DNA of 33,407 nucleotides. It comes from a virus. Of this stretch, positions 1-10,220 are shown in pieces. The notes beneath the pieces were generated by a model. The model was not told the origin of the DNA, made no database searches, and saw only the letters and a list, made by a program, of their open reading frames with translations. The position numbers and the translations under genes are program-made. The stretch's first letter is position 1, and the number at the start of each line of letters is the position of its first letter. The stretch is from positions 1 through 33,407 of the IMG/VR virus record IMGVR_UViG_3300014720_000103; one strand, 5' to 3'.

Positions 1-1
1 A

Positions 2-3000
2 GAGCCTAAAACAGCTCTGCAAAGATTCTTTGACATGCTTAGAAAATTATTAGAGTTCTTTGTTAAAAACAAAAGTTTAATTGAAAACACTTATCAAAAA
101 ATTCAAAGTGGTCACTATGGTAATAGAACTTACCAATCAGGTATTTTTGAAAACAAGGTTGCATTTGAATTAATACCAATACAAACAGTAAGAACAAAAA
201 CTCCAGATGGTAAAAGTCAGTTTGCTAAACATGTTACATTAACAACTTATGAGCAAACTCAATTACTTAATATAATTAATGCACAAATTTTTTCAGATTA
301 CACTGAGAAAGAATCATTTGATGTCAAGTTTCAAAAGGCTGTAGACACACTTTTAGAAAAAGTTATTTCTATTGAAAACCTTGTATCTCAAAATCCATCT
401 AAAAAAGATGAAATCATGAGAAGCAAGTGGGCTGTGTTATTTAACAAATACAGATTTGTTCTTGGAGGAAGAATGAAAAATCTTCCTGTATATGATATTA
501 ACTTAACTGATGACCCAACATTTGATAAGAAGAAAACAAAACTAATGTTTGCTTCACCTGATGGATTGGTAGATAATAGTGATGGTAGTCAATCTTTTGA
601 ACTATTAAAAAAGTTGTCAAAAATATCTTATGAGAAAGCTAATAGCTTGGATATTATTAGAGATGAGCAATCTGATGTTGTAGATTCTGATGAATTGCAA
701 AAAGCAATAAATGGTGAGACTCAAGAACAATACTCAGATGAACAAGCTACTTCTGCACAAGATGAATTAGAAAGTAATGATTTTGATTCTAGTTATGGAC
801 AAGCAAATCCAATTGACTCTTATGTGAGACAAGTAAGAAGATACTTTGCTACAATTAGAAATGATATTGAAGATAAAGAATTAGGTATTAAAATACCTAG
901 AGTTATTGATGGTAACATGGTATTTCCATCCATGTTAAAAACAAGTGCCAATGTTCAACCAAGATTTATTATTCAGACTATTGGAATGATGGCTGAAAAA
1001 ATGATTCAAGATGGTTATGCACAACAAGGTTCTGACATGAAAGCTGTATATGATGATATAGTTTTAACAACTGGAATGGACCCTTTAACAGGAACTCCTA
1101 CAAAAAATCATCAGTTGTTTAATGTTGTTACAGATGCTTTGCATGGTGTTGAGTTAAATTATTTGTTCTTTAATCATAGATTGCCTGAAGAAGCAACTAT
1201 GGAAATGACAGCACAACAAACTATGGAATTGGCTAATAAACAATTAGAATTTAGTTTGATTGACAAAGTTGCTGATACAGATAGTACAACAAAAAGAAAT
1301 CAAATACTCACAGCATTTATAAAATCATTTAAACAAAATGGAAACAAAGAAGAATATAAAAAAGCTGTACAAAAAATATCTACATTAATTGAAAACATTA
1401 TTATCAATCCAGATTTCTTGAATGGCAGAAAAACTCAATCTGTTATACTAAAAGAGATGGCAGCAGAGTTTAATGAAGCATTTGAAGAAATTGGTTTTAA
1501 GTTGCCAAAATCACTTATTGAATTATCATTAGCTACTATTTATACAAAAGAGAATGGTATGTACAATGAGCTTGACAAAGAAGATAATCTTTTCATGACA
1601 TTAAATTCTAACTTCATAAGTCAAAACCAATATCTAGAATTGGATTTCTTCAGAAGCTTAAAAGACATATTAAAAGATGCATATATAACATTGGAAAATG
1701 GTGAGGTAAGAGCTAATAGAAATTTTGCTAAAAGATTAGATGACACTACAAAAAATCCAACTGATAGAAGATTATTATTAATCTTGAAAAAAGCATCTGC
1801 ATATATTTCTAAATATGACCCTACAAGTTTGCCTCCTGTAATTAAAAACGCAGAAGGTAAATCTATCTATCGTTATGCTAAAATAAATCCATTATTAAAT
1901 CTTGCACAAAGATTAAATACAATGACATTGGATGAAGCAATAAGTAATGACCCTTACTATTCTAGAGTAAGAGATTACATGTTAGATAATCCATTTTTAG
2001 CACCATTACTTAAAGATCCAGAATCTGAAGAAGCAAGAATACCAAAACTATTTTTACAGAACTTTAATGTAGCAATGTTTGGAGGTGTTCAGCAGCAGGT
2101 TGGTAAGTTTACAAAAGATGGTAAGACATTTAAAAATATAGATAAGCGTTCAATGTACGCATTACAAATCTTGTCTTTCTTAAATAGAAGAAAAGTTAAT
2201 GATAAGTTTGATAATGAATTGTCTTTATTCTACAGATCTTTCCATCAAAATGAAGCTACACAAACAAACTTTTTAATTCCTGCAATCTACACACCTTTTA
2301 TAAATCCAAATCCTATTGCTGATGATTATAAAATCAGAGAAAATGGTTCTGATAAAATTGTAAATACTTTATTAGATACTGTTAAGCAAGAGTACAATAG
2401 AATACAAAGAGAGTGGTCAACAAGAGTTCAAAGAAAAGAAGACTATGATTCTGGTAAAGGAAATAATAATATTGTAAAATTCAATGGTGAATTAAACCCT
2501 GATGGTAAAACTCTAAATACTGAAAATGATAATTTAAGAGCATATAACTTTAACAAACTTGCTGACTTCTTTTCTATGCCTATAAATGCTGGTCTTAAAG
2601 AACAGCTTATAGCTTTTGCAAAACAAGAAGGTGACTCAAAAGTTAGCTTTGAAGAAATAACAAATACAAAAGAATTAAAAAAAGCATTATCAGAGTATGC
2701 TGATTTAGAGTTTCAAAAATATAAACAAGAGTTAATTAATGAAGGACTAATAGAAGTAAAAGCTATTCCTGATGATAAACTTGACACTAAACCTGTCAAT
2801 GCATTAAAACCTGCAGTAAAAGTTTATTATACTTCTTCATTATTGCCTAAGTATGTTAAAACAGATGTAAGCAAAAATGAAAAAACAGATTTGAGTGCAG
2901 TGTATCCAAACTTACCAGGGTTTGACCATAAGACAACATTTCCTGATATTGTTCCATTAGATCACATGTTGTATGATTATTTCATGAATCATTGGAAAAA

Positions 3001-6000
3001 CTCATTAGAAACAAATGAACTTATGGATGGTGATATTGCTATGAACGTCAAAAACTTTCAAGACTATGTAAAACGTCTTAAAAAGATTGTGGCAAGTGGT
3101 AGTAACTTTAAAGAAGGTTTTCATACTGTAGCATATATAAATACCATAAAAGGATTTGTACATGATAAATATCCTTACCATGGACCTTATTATTCTTTGG
3201 AGCAATTAGAAAATGATTTCAGTGTACCAAATGAAACAATACGTGCTGAGTTGCGTGAAGGATATAAAAAAGCAGAAGCAAATGTTAAAGAACCTATTGA
3301 TGGTAAAACTGTCAAATGGGGTGATATGATGCGTGAGACATTTGATGGTCAAAGTATATCTACATTGTTTCATCAATTGGATATGCATGATTCTATTGGA
3401 AGGGTTGATGACAGAGTGATAGATATTCTTATTGCTAAAAACTATAGAGCTTTGACAGAATCTGAGATTAAGTATTTAAGCAGTAAAAAAGTTGTTAATA
3501 ATGCTAAGAAAACTGTAACAGCTGGTAGAAATATTTACAACAAAAATTCAGAAGATTATACAGATAGATTAGATGTAAGTAGATTGATTATAGAGCCACA
3601 AGAAGGTGAGTCTATGCAAGATGCTACTAACAGAGTATTTGATGAACTTCATGCAGCTTATGCAGAAGTGTATAGTTTGAGAAGAGCATCTCACTACTTG
3701 TCAATACTTGATAATAATCATCCAGATATTGCTAAGTATAAATTACAAATTCAAAAAATATATACTGATAAAATTCATCAATATTATGAAGCATTACCTC
3801 ATAGAAAATTATTACACAATGTTTTAAATTCTATGGAGTATCATCAAATTGATCAACTTTTAGATACAACAGCAACTAAAAATGCTACAAAAGTTCCTAT
3901 TGATATTTTTAAATATGAAAGAGATGAGAATGATTATATAAGATTTGATTTATCATCTACACAAATTCCTAATGAAGATAAATATCTACAGGTAGAAACA
4001 AGTGGTGTAAAAGAAAAAGCAAAACACTCAGTACAATCTAAGTTGTTATTGCCTGCTGATTTATCAGAGAAGATTTTAAAACATGTAGTTGATCAAGCTA
4101 ATGAGAAACTTGGTATAACAAGAACTGAAGCTCAAGATAGAGATATTGCAAGAGTTCAAGAAGACTTGAAAAAATATCAATTATCACTAGGTAAAGCAAC
4201 TAAAGCAAGGTTGGCATATTTTAAAAATATTTTAAGAGAAGGAAAAGACTTTGAGGTTGGTAAAATTTACAAAATGATTAGAAAGAGTTTGGAAGAGCAA
4301 AATGCTCCAACAAATACTTTAAAATATTTTGACCTTAAACCTGATGGTAGTCCTGTATATAGTCCTAACTTAAGTGTAATACGTTCTACTTTAGAATATT
4401 ACTTGTTATCACAATATTCAAATAATGTTACTGATGAAAAAACAGCTGGTGGTAAAAGTTTCCATACATCTTCTGTGGGTCATGATGTATTAGTTGACAC
4501 TGTTACAAACACAGTAATAACTAGTGAAGAAGTATCACAAAATCCTGAAAAATATAATGATGAAACAAGATATAAGTCTAGACCATTAAGTGTTAGTATT
4601 GAAGAACAAGCAGATGGTTCTAAAATTTATTTTACAGAATGTATCATACCAAAACCAATTTTTGAGAACAAGCAACAGGAAGCATTCTACATGGAAAACT
4701 TGATTAAGATGTTTGCTGTACGTATCCCTACTGAGGACAAACGCTCTATGATTGTACTTAAAGTTGTAGATTTTATTGACTCAAGTAAAATGAATAACAT
4801 AATTGTACCTCATTATGTACATATGTTATCAGGTTCTGACTTTGATATTGACTCATTGTTTATGAGAATGAAATCATATTACAAAAATGGTAAAAATGAA
4901 TACAATCTTTTTGGTGATTATAGCAATTATAAAAATGAACAAGCAGGAAAATTTGTAGAGTTTATTCACTTCATGCAAAAACATGATGACTTTGCCCTTG
5001 CTCTAAAAGCTGAAAAGCAAAGATTAATAAATGAAAATACATTTGAACTATCAGATGAAAGTCCAGTATTTGAATTGTTAGATGCAATGAACTATAATCT
5101 TGCTACAGATGTATTAGAGTTTTTTGATAGAAAAGAGTTAAAGTCAAAGTTAAAAGATGAAAAAGAATTTACATCTTACATGATCAGCTTGGCTAAAGAT
5201 GCAAAAGAATTATATATAGAAACTAAACTTGATGCTGAAGCAAATCCAGTAGACAAAGAATTATCAAAACTTAGAAATCAATATGGATATGAGTATGCTG
5301 TAATCAAAGATGTAAAACAAAAATCAATACAAGAAAAAAGAGCATTACGCGAAAGACTTAAAATTGTTGATGCAGCTTATGAATATCAAGCAGCTCTTAA
5401 TGTTTTTGCAGACTTAGGTATTCCTGCAAGCATTGAAGCATTTAATTCTAATCCAGTGTATAATGATATGGTATCAATGAAACATCAGAATGATAATCTT
5501 GATGCTTCTATTGCATTGTTATCTAATGAAGCTGTATTTAATTCATTATACATAAATCAAAGAGCTTCAGTAGAACAGTTTTTAAATATACTTGAAAAAG
5601 GATTTGGATTATCTCTTGAAGATCTTACTCAAAAAGGTAATTTATATACAGCAACCAACATGGTATTATCTAAAGTAGAAAACAGTTCTAGTAAAGATGG
5701 TCTTGGGCGTTCTGCTGTAATGAATAAATTTTTAGCAGTAGCAAGTCAAATTGAAGCAACACTACTTGAGCAAAACACAATTTGGAAATTTAGAAATGAA
5801 AAAGGAGAGTTAAAAACTTATGATAAATTTGGTCAAATTAATGAGCAAGGTGATAGAGTAATTTCTTTAATTGGAAATATTTTAGGGATGTTTGCAGATG
5901 CTGCTAAAGATCCAATTCCATCTGCGTTACAATTGAATGAAGTTAATATTACAACAACTCTTGCAATGTTAGGAATTGGTTTAAAACCAGAATTTGCATT

Positions 6001-8203
6001 AGGTTTTAATTTTTTACCAAAAATAAGAGAGGCATCTAAAAAGGTACAACAAGCAAACTTTGCTATTTCTGAAGACATTTATGATGACTACGCTTTCTTT
6101 GACAAAGCTATTGGAGATGAAATAAACAACATGCTATCTAATAGTACCATACTTGCTGAACTTTCAAATCTTGGAGTTGTAGAACCTACTTCTACAAATT
6201 ACCAACCTAAAATTAAAGGACAAAATGTTGTTATGCAATTTGAACCTAAAAGTCTTAAAGGAAAAGATTTAGATACATTAATACCTTCTGAAATTGGATT
6301 TAAAATTACAAATGCAAAAGGTGTGGAATTAACAGATGCTCAAGCAGAAGCTTTGTTAATGATGTATTATTGGGAACAATCAAAACAAACTTGGTCTATA
6401 AACAGAGTAGCTAATATGACTAACTTGTTTAAAAGATTAAATCCTTCTATGGCAGCGTTTGATAGACAGCGTGATGGTATATCAAGAATTAAATCTGGTG
6501 AATTGTTTACAGAAGAATCTGTAGATAGATTATTCAAATCACAAGATTCAATATGGCAATATTTATCAGAAGGTTTAGATGATGCAAATGAACAATTTTC
6601 AAAAATACTTTTAGAGAGAAGTGACTTTTTTCAAAATGTTACTGGTATGTATTCTAAGTATTTTAAAGAACCTAAAGTGTTTGCCAATGTTGTGACAAGT
6701 TATTTAGGTTTGAGCAGATTTGTAAAAACATATCCAGGTTCAAGAAGTGTTGACAATGAATACATGCAAGACATCATTGATCAAGATGATATGATTTTAA
6801 AAGAAAGCTTTACTCCTGAGTATTGGTTTACTAATTCATTAGCAGCAGAACTTGAAGAAATGCAAAACAAGTATCCTGAAAATGAATTTTTAAAATTGTT
6901 AAAACCACAAGAGTCTGATAAAACTGCAGTTGTTAATTTTGAAGGTAAAGATTATACTACACCTGAAAGATTTTTGCAAATCATGTCAAGAGCTAAAATT
7001 ACTGGTGAATTTCAAAATACTATTACTGATAGTATCTATGAGCTTTATAACAAAGATAATGCTGAAGATAGATTGTTTATCAAGAAATTATTTTACCATG
7101 AGTTAGTAAGAACTGGTATGTTACCTAAAATGGGTTCATTCTTTCAGTTTATGCCTGCAGAACTAGTATTACCTATTTCTCAAAACATAGATGCATTCAT
7201 TGATTACATGCGAAATGCTGATAAAGATGCTAGAAAAAACATTGTAGGGTTTATGAAAGATTATTTGGGAACAGATGATGAAACAGAAACATTCAAGTTT
7301 TTTGATGAATTATTTAATCAAATAGCGTATGCTGCAGCAAGTGAAAAAGGTAACAGCAAAATACCAACTTACAAATACTATGGTGAAAAAAAGAAATACC
7401 CATTGTCAATTAAAAAAATTAGTTCAACTAATACATTTAGAACTAACATAAATATTTACAACTATTTGGAAGAAGGGAATAATAATCCTTCACTAGCTGA
7501 CATGATTCAAGCTAGATCAAAACTTATCACTGCTTTCTATAAGATGTTTAATTCTAAATTTGATGAGTCTAAAAATATTGATGAAGCTAATTCAATTAAT
7601 CTTGAAAGTTTGTTAAAAGATGAGTTTACATTAAATTTAAATGATGATTTAGCTAAACCAACAAAATCATTATCAAAAGTGTTCAAAGTTAAATATGACA
7701 AAGATGCAGAAGCATTTGAATTTCCAACTTTAATTAGAGTTGCAGGAAAAGTATATGTATTACAATCTACTGACATATCTTCTGCAGAAGGTATGAGTTC
7801 AGGTGAGGCTTTGATAAAATCATTTGCTGGTGAATCTATTTACACAAACTTGGGTGTAGTTGCAAATTACAAAGCAATTCCTGAAATTTACTCTTCTGAC
7901 AAATTTAGTGCACTTGCATTTACTGCAGAACAAGCAGATAGATACAAATCTTATACTCAAAAAGAACAAAAAATTAAATTTGTAAAACCTGGAAGTACAA
8001 CTGAAACAGAAACTGTAACAGCACCCAAAGTTGAAAAAACTACTCAAGTTCCTGTAAGTGCTGTTAAACCAAAAAGTGTGGGACCATCAGAAGATATCAT
8101 GGGAGCAAATGAGACTATGATGAGTGCAGATTTCTTTAAAAATATGGAAGGATTTGATTGGACAAAAGTGGATAATGATTCAGAAGATCCATTAGATTGT
8201 TAA
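2..8203 (+). CDS. Giant crAss-like phage RNA polymerase (5' end beyond window)
   Basis: This is a giant single-polypeptide DNA-dependent RNA polymerase. The reading frame is open back to base 2 with no stop and no leader before the first visible ATG at 35, so the true start lies left of the window. Residues below count from that ATG (2722 aa visible). The key signature is D1602-F-D1604-I-D1606 in the context LSGSDFDIDSLF. It is preceded by the R1563-I-P-T segment, a pair typical of the catalytic double-psi barrel of crAss-like polymerases such as phi14:2 gp66. An acidic linker lies near 215-260 and a low-complexity T/V/K tail ends the protein. In characterised relatives this enzyme is packaged, injected and transcribes early genes; that role is inferred here. 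The visible N-terminus looks like the inside of a longer polyvalent protein. Stop TAA; 18 nt precede the next gene. Confidence 0.85.
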   Translation, partial: EPKTALQRFFDMLRKLLEFFVKNKSLIENTYQKIQSGHYGNRTYQSGIFENKVAFELIPIQTVRTKTPDGKSQFAKHVTLTTYEQTQLLNIINAQIFSDYTEKESFDVKFQKAVDTLLEKVISIENLVSQNPSKKDEIMRSKWAVLFNKYRFVLGGRMKNLPVYDINLTDDPTFDKKKTKLMFASPDGLVDNSDGSQSFELLKKLSKISYEKANSLDIIRDEQSDVVDSDELQKAINGETQEQYSDEQATSAQDELESNDFDSSYGQANPIDSYVRQVRRYFATIRNDIEDKELGIKIPRVIDGNMVFPSMLKTSANVQPRFIIQTIGMMAEKMIQDGYAQQGSDMKAVYDDIVLTTGMDPLTGTPTKNHQLFNVVTDALHGVELNYLFFNHRLPEEATMEMTAQQTMELANKQLEFSLIDKVADTDSTTKRNQILTAFIKSFKQNGNKEEYKKAVQKISTLIENIIINPDFLNGRKTQSVILKEMAAEFNEAFEEIGFKLPKSLIELSLATIYTKENGMYNELDKEDNLFMTLNSNFISQNQYLELDFFRSLKDILKDAYITLENGEVRANRNFAKRLDDTTKNPTDRRLLLILKKASAYISKYDPTSLPPVIKNAEGKSIYRYAKINPLLNLAQRLNTMTLDEAISNDPYYSRVRDYMLDNPFLAPLLKDPESEEARIPKLFLQNFNVAMFGGVQQQVGKFTKDGKTFKNIDKRSMYALQILSFLNRRKVNDKFDNELSLFYRSFHQNEATQTNFLIPAIYTPFINPNPIADDYKIRENGSDKIVNTLLDTVKQEYNRIQREWSTRVQRKEDYDSGKGNNNIVKFNGELNPDGKTLNTENDNLRAYNFNKLADFFSMPINAGLKEQLIAFAKQEGDSKVSFEEITNTKELKKALSEYADLEFQKYKQELINEGLIEVKAIPDDKLDTKPVNALKPAVKVYYTSSLLPKYVKTDVSKNEKTDLSAVYPNLPGFDHKTTFPDIVPLDHMLYDYFMNHWKNSLETNELMDGDIAMNVKNFQDYVKRLKKIVASGSNFKEGFHTVAYINTIKGFVHDKYPYHGPYYSLEQLENDFSVPNETIRAELREGYKKAEANVKEPIDGKTVKWGDMMRETFDGQSISTLFHQLDMHDSIGRVDDRVIDILIAKNYRALTESEIKYLSSKKVVNNAKKTVTAGRNIYNKNSEDYTDRLDVSRLIIEPQEGESMQDATNRVFDELHAAYAEVYSLRRASHYLSILDNNHPDIAKYKLQIQKIYTDKIHQYYEALPHRKLLHNVLNSMEYHQIDQLLDTTATKNATKVPIDIFKYERDENDYIRFDLSSTQIPNEDKYLQVETSGVKEKAKHSVQSKLLLPADLSEKILKHVVDQANEKLGITRTEAQDRDIARVQEDLKKYQLSLGKATKARLAYFKNILREGKDFEVGKIYKMIRKSLEEQNAPTNTLKYFDLKPDGSPVYSPNLSVIRSTLEYYLLSQYSNNVTDEKTAGGKSFHTSSVGHDVLVDTVTNTVITSEEVSQNPEKYNDETRYKSRPLSVSIEEQADGSKIYFTECIIPKPIFENKQQEAFYMENLIKMFAVRIPTEDKRSMIVLKVVDFIDSSKMNNIIVPHYVHMLSGSDFDIDSLFMRMKSYYKNGKNEYNLFGDYSNYKNEQAGKFVEFIHFMQKHDDFALALKAEKQRLINENTFELSDESPVFELLDAMNYNLATDVLEFFDRKELKSKLKDEKEFTSYMISLAKDAKELYIETKLDAEANPVDKELSKLRNQYGYEYAVIKDVKQKSIQEKRALRERLKIVDAAYEYQAALNVFADLGIPASIEAFNSNPVYNDMVSMKHQNDNLDASIALLSNEAVFNSLYINQRASVEQFLNILEKGFGLSLEDLTQKGNLYTATNMVLSKVENSSSKDGLGRSAVMNKFLAVASQIEATLLEQNTIWKFRNEKGELKTYDKFGQINEQGDRVISLIGNILGMFADAAKDPIPSALQLNEVNITTTLAMLGIGLKPEFALGFNFLPKIREASKKVQQANFAISEDIYDDYAFFDKAIGDEINNMLSNSTILAELSNLGVVEPTSTNYQPKIKGQNVVMQFEPKSLKGKDLDTLIPSEIGFKITNAKGVELTDAQAEALLMMYYWEQSKQTWSINRVANMTNLFKRLNPSMAAFDRQRDGISRIKSGELFTEESVDRLFKSQDSIWQYLSEGLDDANEQFSKILLERSDFFQNVTGMYSKYFKEPKVFANVVTSYLGLSRFVKTYPGSRSVDNEYMQDIIDQDDMILKESFTPEYWFTNSLAAELEEMQNKYPENEFLKLLKPQESDKTAVVNFEGKDYTTPERFLQIMSRAKITGEFQNTITDSIYELYNKDNAEDRLFIKKLFYHELVRTGMLPKMGSFFQFMPAELVLPISQNIDAFIDYMRNADKDARKNIVGFMKDYLGTDDETETFKFFDELFNQIAYAAASEKGNSKIPTYKYYGEKKKYPLSIKKISSTNTFRTNINIYNYLEEGNNNPSLADMIQARSKLITAFYKMFNSKFDESKNIDEANSINLESLLKDEFTLNLNDDLAKPTKSLSKVFKVKYDKDAEAFEFPTLIRVAGKVYVLQSTDISSAEGMSSGEALIKSFAGESIYTNLGVVANYKAIPEIYSSDKFSALAFTAEQADRYKSYTQKEQKIKFVKPGSTTETETVTAPKVEKTTQVPVSAVKPKSVGPSEDIMGANETMMSADFFKNMEGFDWTKVDNDSEDPLDC

Positions 8204-8221
8204 TGCTAAAAATTATTAATT

Positions 8222-10219
8222 ATGGCAAAGAGTTGTGAATTTAAAACAGCAGAAGCTTCTACAAAAGCTTGGTTAAGAACAAATGAAATGATAGATAATT
8301 ACCTCAACATTCGTGAAGGAATGTTGGGGGCTTTTCGCGAACAGAATACCAAGTGGTCAAAAAAAGCATTTCAAAAATATAATGGTGCAGGTATAAAACC
8401 TTATGATAGATTATTTTATGAAACAGATAATGGTAGAAAGGTAATACCAAATACTGAAATGTTTCAAAGAATAGATGCTGCAAAAGGAGTTTTTTACAAA
8501 GAGAATTTAAAATATGCCAATGATATAAAAACCACATCTAACTTAAGCACAAATATAAAACCAGGAGTAGCAGAACTATTTGAATCTAATGAAAGTTTTG
8601 CTAATGCTGTGTATGAAGCTGCTGAGTTTACGGGTGCGAATATAAATATTCCTAATTATGTTGTAGTAACAAGACCTTATTCTGATGAAAATATAGGCTC
8701 TAAAGGTAGAACTGGTAATATGGTGGAATTTACAAGTACTGAAGAAGACTTGTATAGACAAAATATGGGTGGATATTTAATTCAAACCAATGATGAAGGT
8801 AGATTATATATTACAGATATTGAAAAATTTAACGAGGATTCTACTTTTAACGGTTTAGGTACAGTTGCTTATGTAGATTTTTATGAAAATTATAAACATA
8901 AATCTCAAGGGTTGACAACAGACAAATCTTTAACTTCTGATGGAATTAAAGTTCTTGAACGTCTTGAAAAAATAGGATTAGTATATAAAACAGACGCAGT
9001 TTTAGTAGATGATACACAAAAACATCGTATATTAGGTACTACGTTATATAAATATAATAAACCCTTATATGAGTTTAATTTTAATTGGTCAAGAAATCAA
9101 ATAACCTCACAACAAAAACAACAAGCTCAACAACTTTATAGCTCCTACTTACAAACTACTAATAATCCTACTATTGAAGGGTTTAAACAATGGAACAATA
9201 GACAACAACAAATAAATGAATTATTTGAATCTAATCCTGAATTAGCTAATGCTGTGTATGAAGCTGCTGGGTTTAAAATAACTAATAAAGAATTTATTCC
9301 TAATTTTAATTATTATAAAAATGTTTTACCTATAATATTAAAAACAAAAGAGAAAGAAATATTAAAGTTATTACATAATAAAGGTAGGTATTTAAATGAT
9401 ATTGACTTAAAATTTATAAAAGTAAGTGAACGAGATTATTTAGAGAAAGGATGGTTTGATTTAAAAAAAACTATAAATGCTGCCAATAGTATTTCAATAG
9501 GATTTAGACTTACTGATAAAAATGGAAGAACATCAGGTTTGGGATTAAGATTATTACAAGATGGTAGTATAGCAGAAAATGATTTAGTATTTGGAAAAAT
9601 AAATCTACTTCCAAACATTGATATAAAAGAAGTTGATGAGTCTAACTCACATAAAACAATAGAATACTTTATTAATGGTGTAGAAATAGGGAAAGCAAAT
9701 CTTATTAAATCAGAAGAAGATGATAGTGATATTGATTATATAGAAGATTGGAACATTAAATCAGAGTACCAATCTGCTAATTTAGGTTATGTAGTAAGAA
9801 AAGCTATTCAAGATAAATACCCTACTATAAAATTATCTTCTTCTGCTACAGATAAATCTAAATATTTATATGAAAAAGCTATAGCTAATCAAATAACCCC
9901 ACAACAAAAAGCAACTGCTCAACAACTATACTCTCAATATCTTGATACTATATTTCCTGATAGTAAAGTGAAGGATATTGTTTATCATGCTACTTTTAAA
10001 AACTTTTTAAATAACACATCTAAGGAATTTTCAAGTGAATTTGTAGATGATTTGTACAATCTTAACCTAACTCCTGATGTTATTAAGTATCTTTATAGTG
10101 AAAATGGTTCTAGACATAATCTTAATGATTATGGTTTTTTATTAAACAGGCTTGTAAATACACTTAGAAGCCAAGGTAGAACTAATAAAGAAGTACTTGA
10201 TGATATAAAATGTTTGTAA
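8222..10219 (+). CDS. Mosaic 665-aa polyvalent-type protein with duplicated modules, GNAT-like segments and ART-like remnant
   Basis: No single named family is recognised. The protein is built from repeated modules. ELFESN-x-NAVYEAA-F occurs at residues 118-136 and 333-351. A Q-rich linker, QIT-QQK-AQQLYS-YL, occurs near 293 and 557. The segment after the first ELFESN module (about 140-285) and that after the second (about 355-550) each look GNAT-like: LTTDKSLTSDGIKVLERL near 236-250, and an IGKANLI strand at 489 followed by EYQSANLGYVVRKAI and LYEKAI at 549. VYHAT at 587 resembles the first strand of ADP-ribosyltransferase domains in polyvalent phage proteins, but the remaining ART motifs are not seen. 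It lies between the RNA polymerase and the nuclease giant, with only 1 nt before the next start. The A/T-rich leader AAAATTATTAATT precedes ATG. It is probably a co-injected virion protein; the enzymatic calls are tentative. Confidence 0.7.
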   Translation: MAKSCEFKTAEASTKAWLRTNEMIDNYLNIREGMLGAFREQNTKWSKKAFQKYNGAGIKPYDRLFYETDNGRKVIPNTEMFQRIDAAKGVFYKENLKYANDIKTTSNLSTNIKPGVAELFESNESFANAVYEAAEFTGANINIPNYVVVTRPYSDENIGSKGRTGNMVEFTSTEEDLYRQNMGGYLIQTNDEGRLYITDIEKFNEDSTFNGLGTVAYVDFYENYKHKSQGLTTDKSLTSDGIKVLERLEKIGLVYKTDAVLVDDTQKHRILGTTLYKYNKPLYEFNFNWSRNQITSQQKQQAQQLYSSYLQTTNNPTIEGFKQWNNRQQQINELFESNPELANAVYEAAGFKITNKEFIPNFNYYKNVLPIILKTKEKEILKLLHNKGRYLNDIDLKFIKVSERDYLEKGWFDLKKTINAANSISIGFRLTDKNGRTSGLGLRLLQDGSIAENDLVFGKINLLPNIDIKEVDESNSHKTIEYFINGVEIGKANLIKSEEDDSDIDYIEDWNIKSEYQSANLGYVVRKAIQDKYPTIKLSSSATDKSKYLYEKAIANQITPQQKATAQQLYSQYLDTIFPDSKVKDIVYHATFKNFLNNTSKEFSSEFVDDLYNLNLTPDVIKYLYSENGSRHNLNDYGFLLNRLVNTLRSQGRTNKEVLDDIKCL

Positions 10220-10220
10220 T

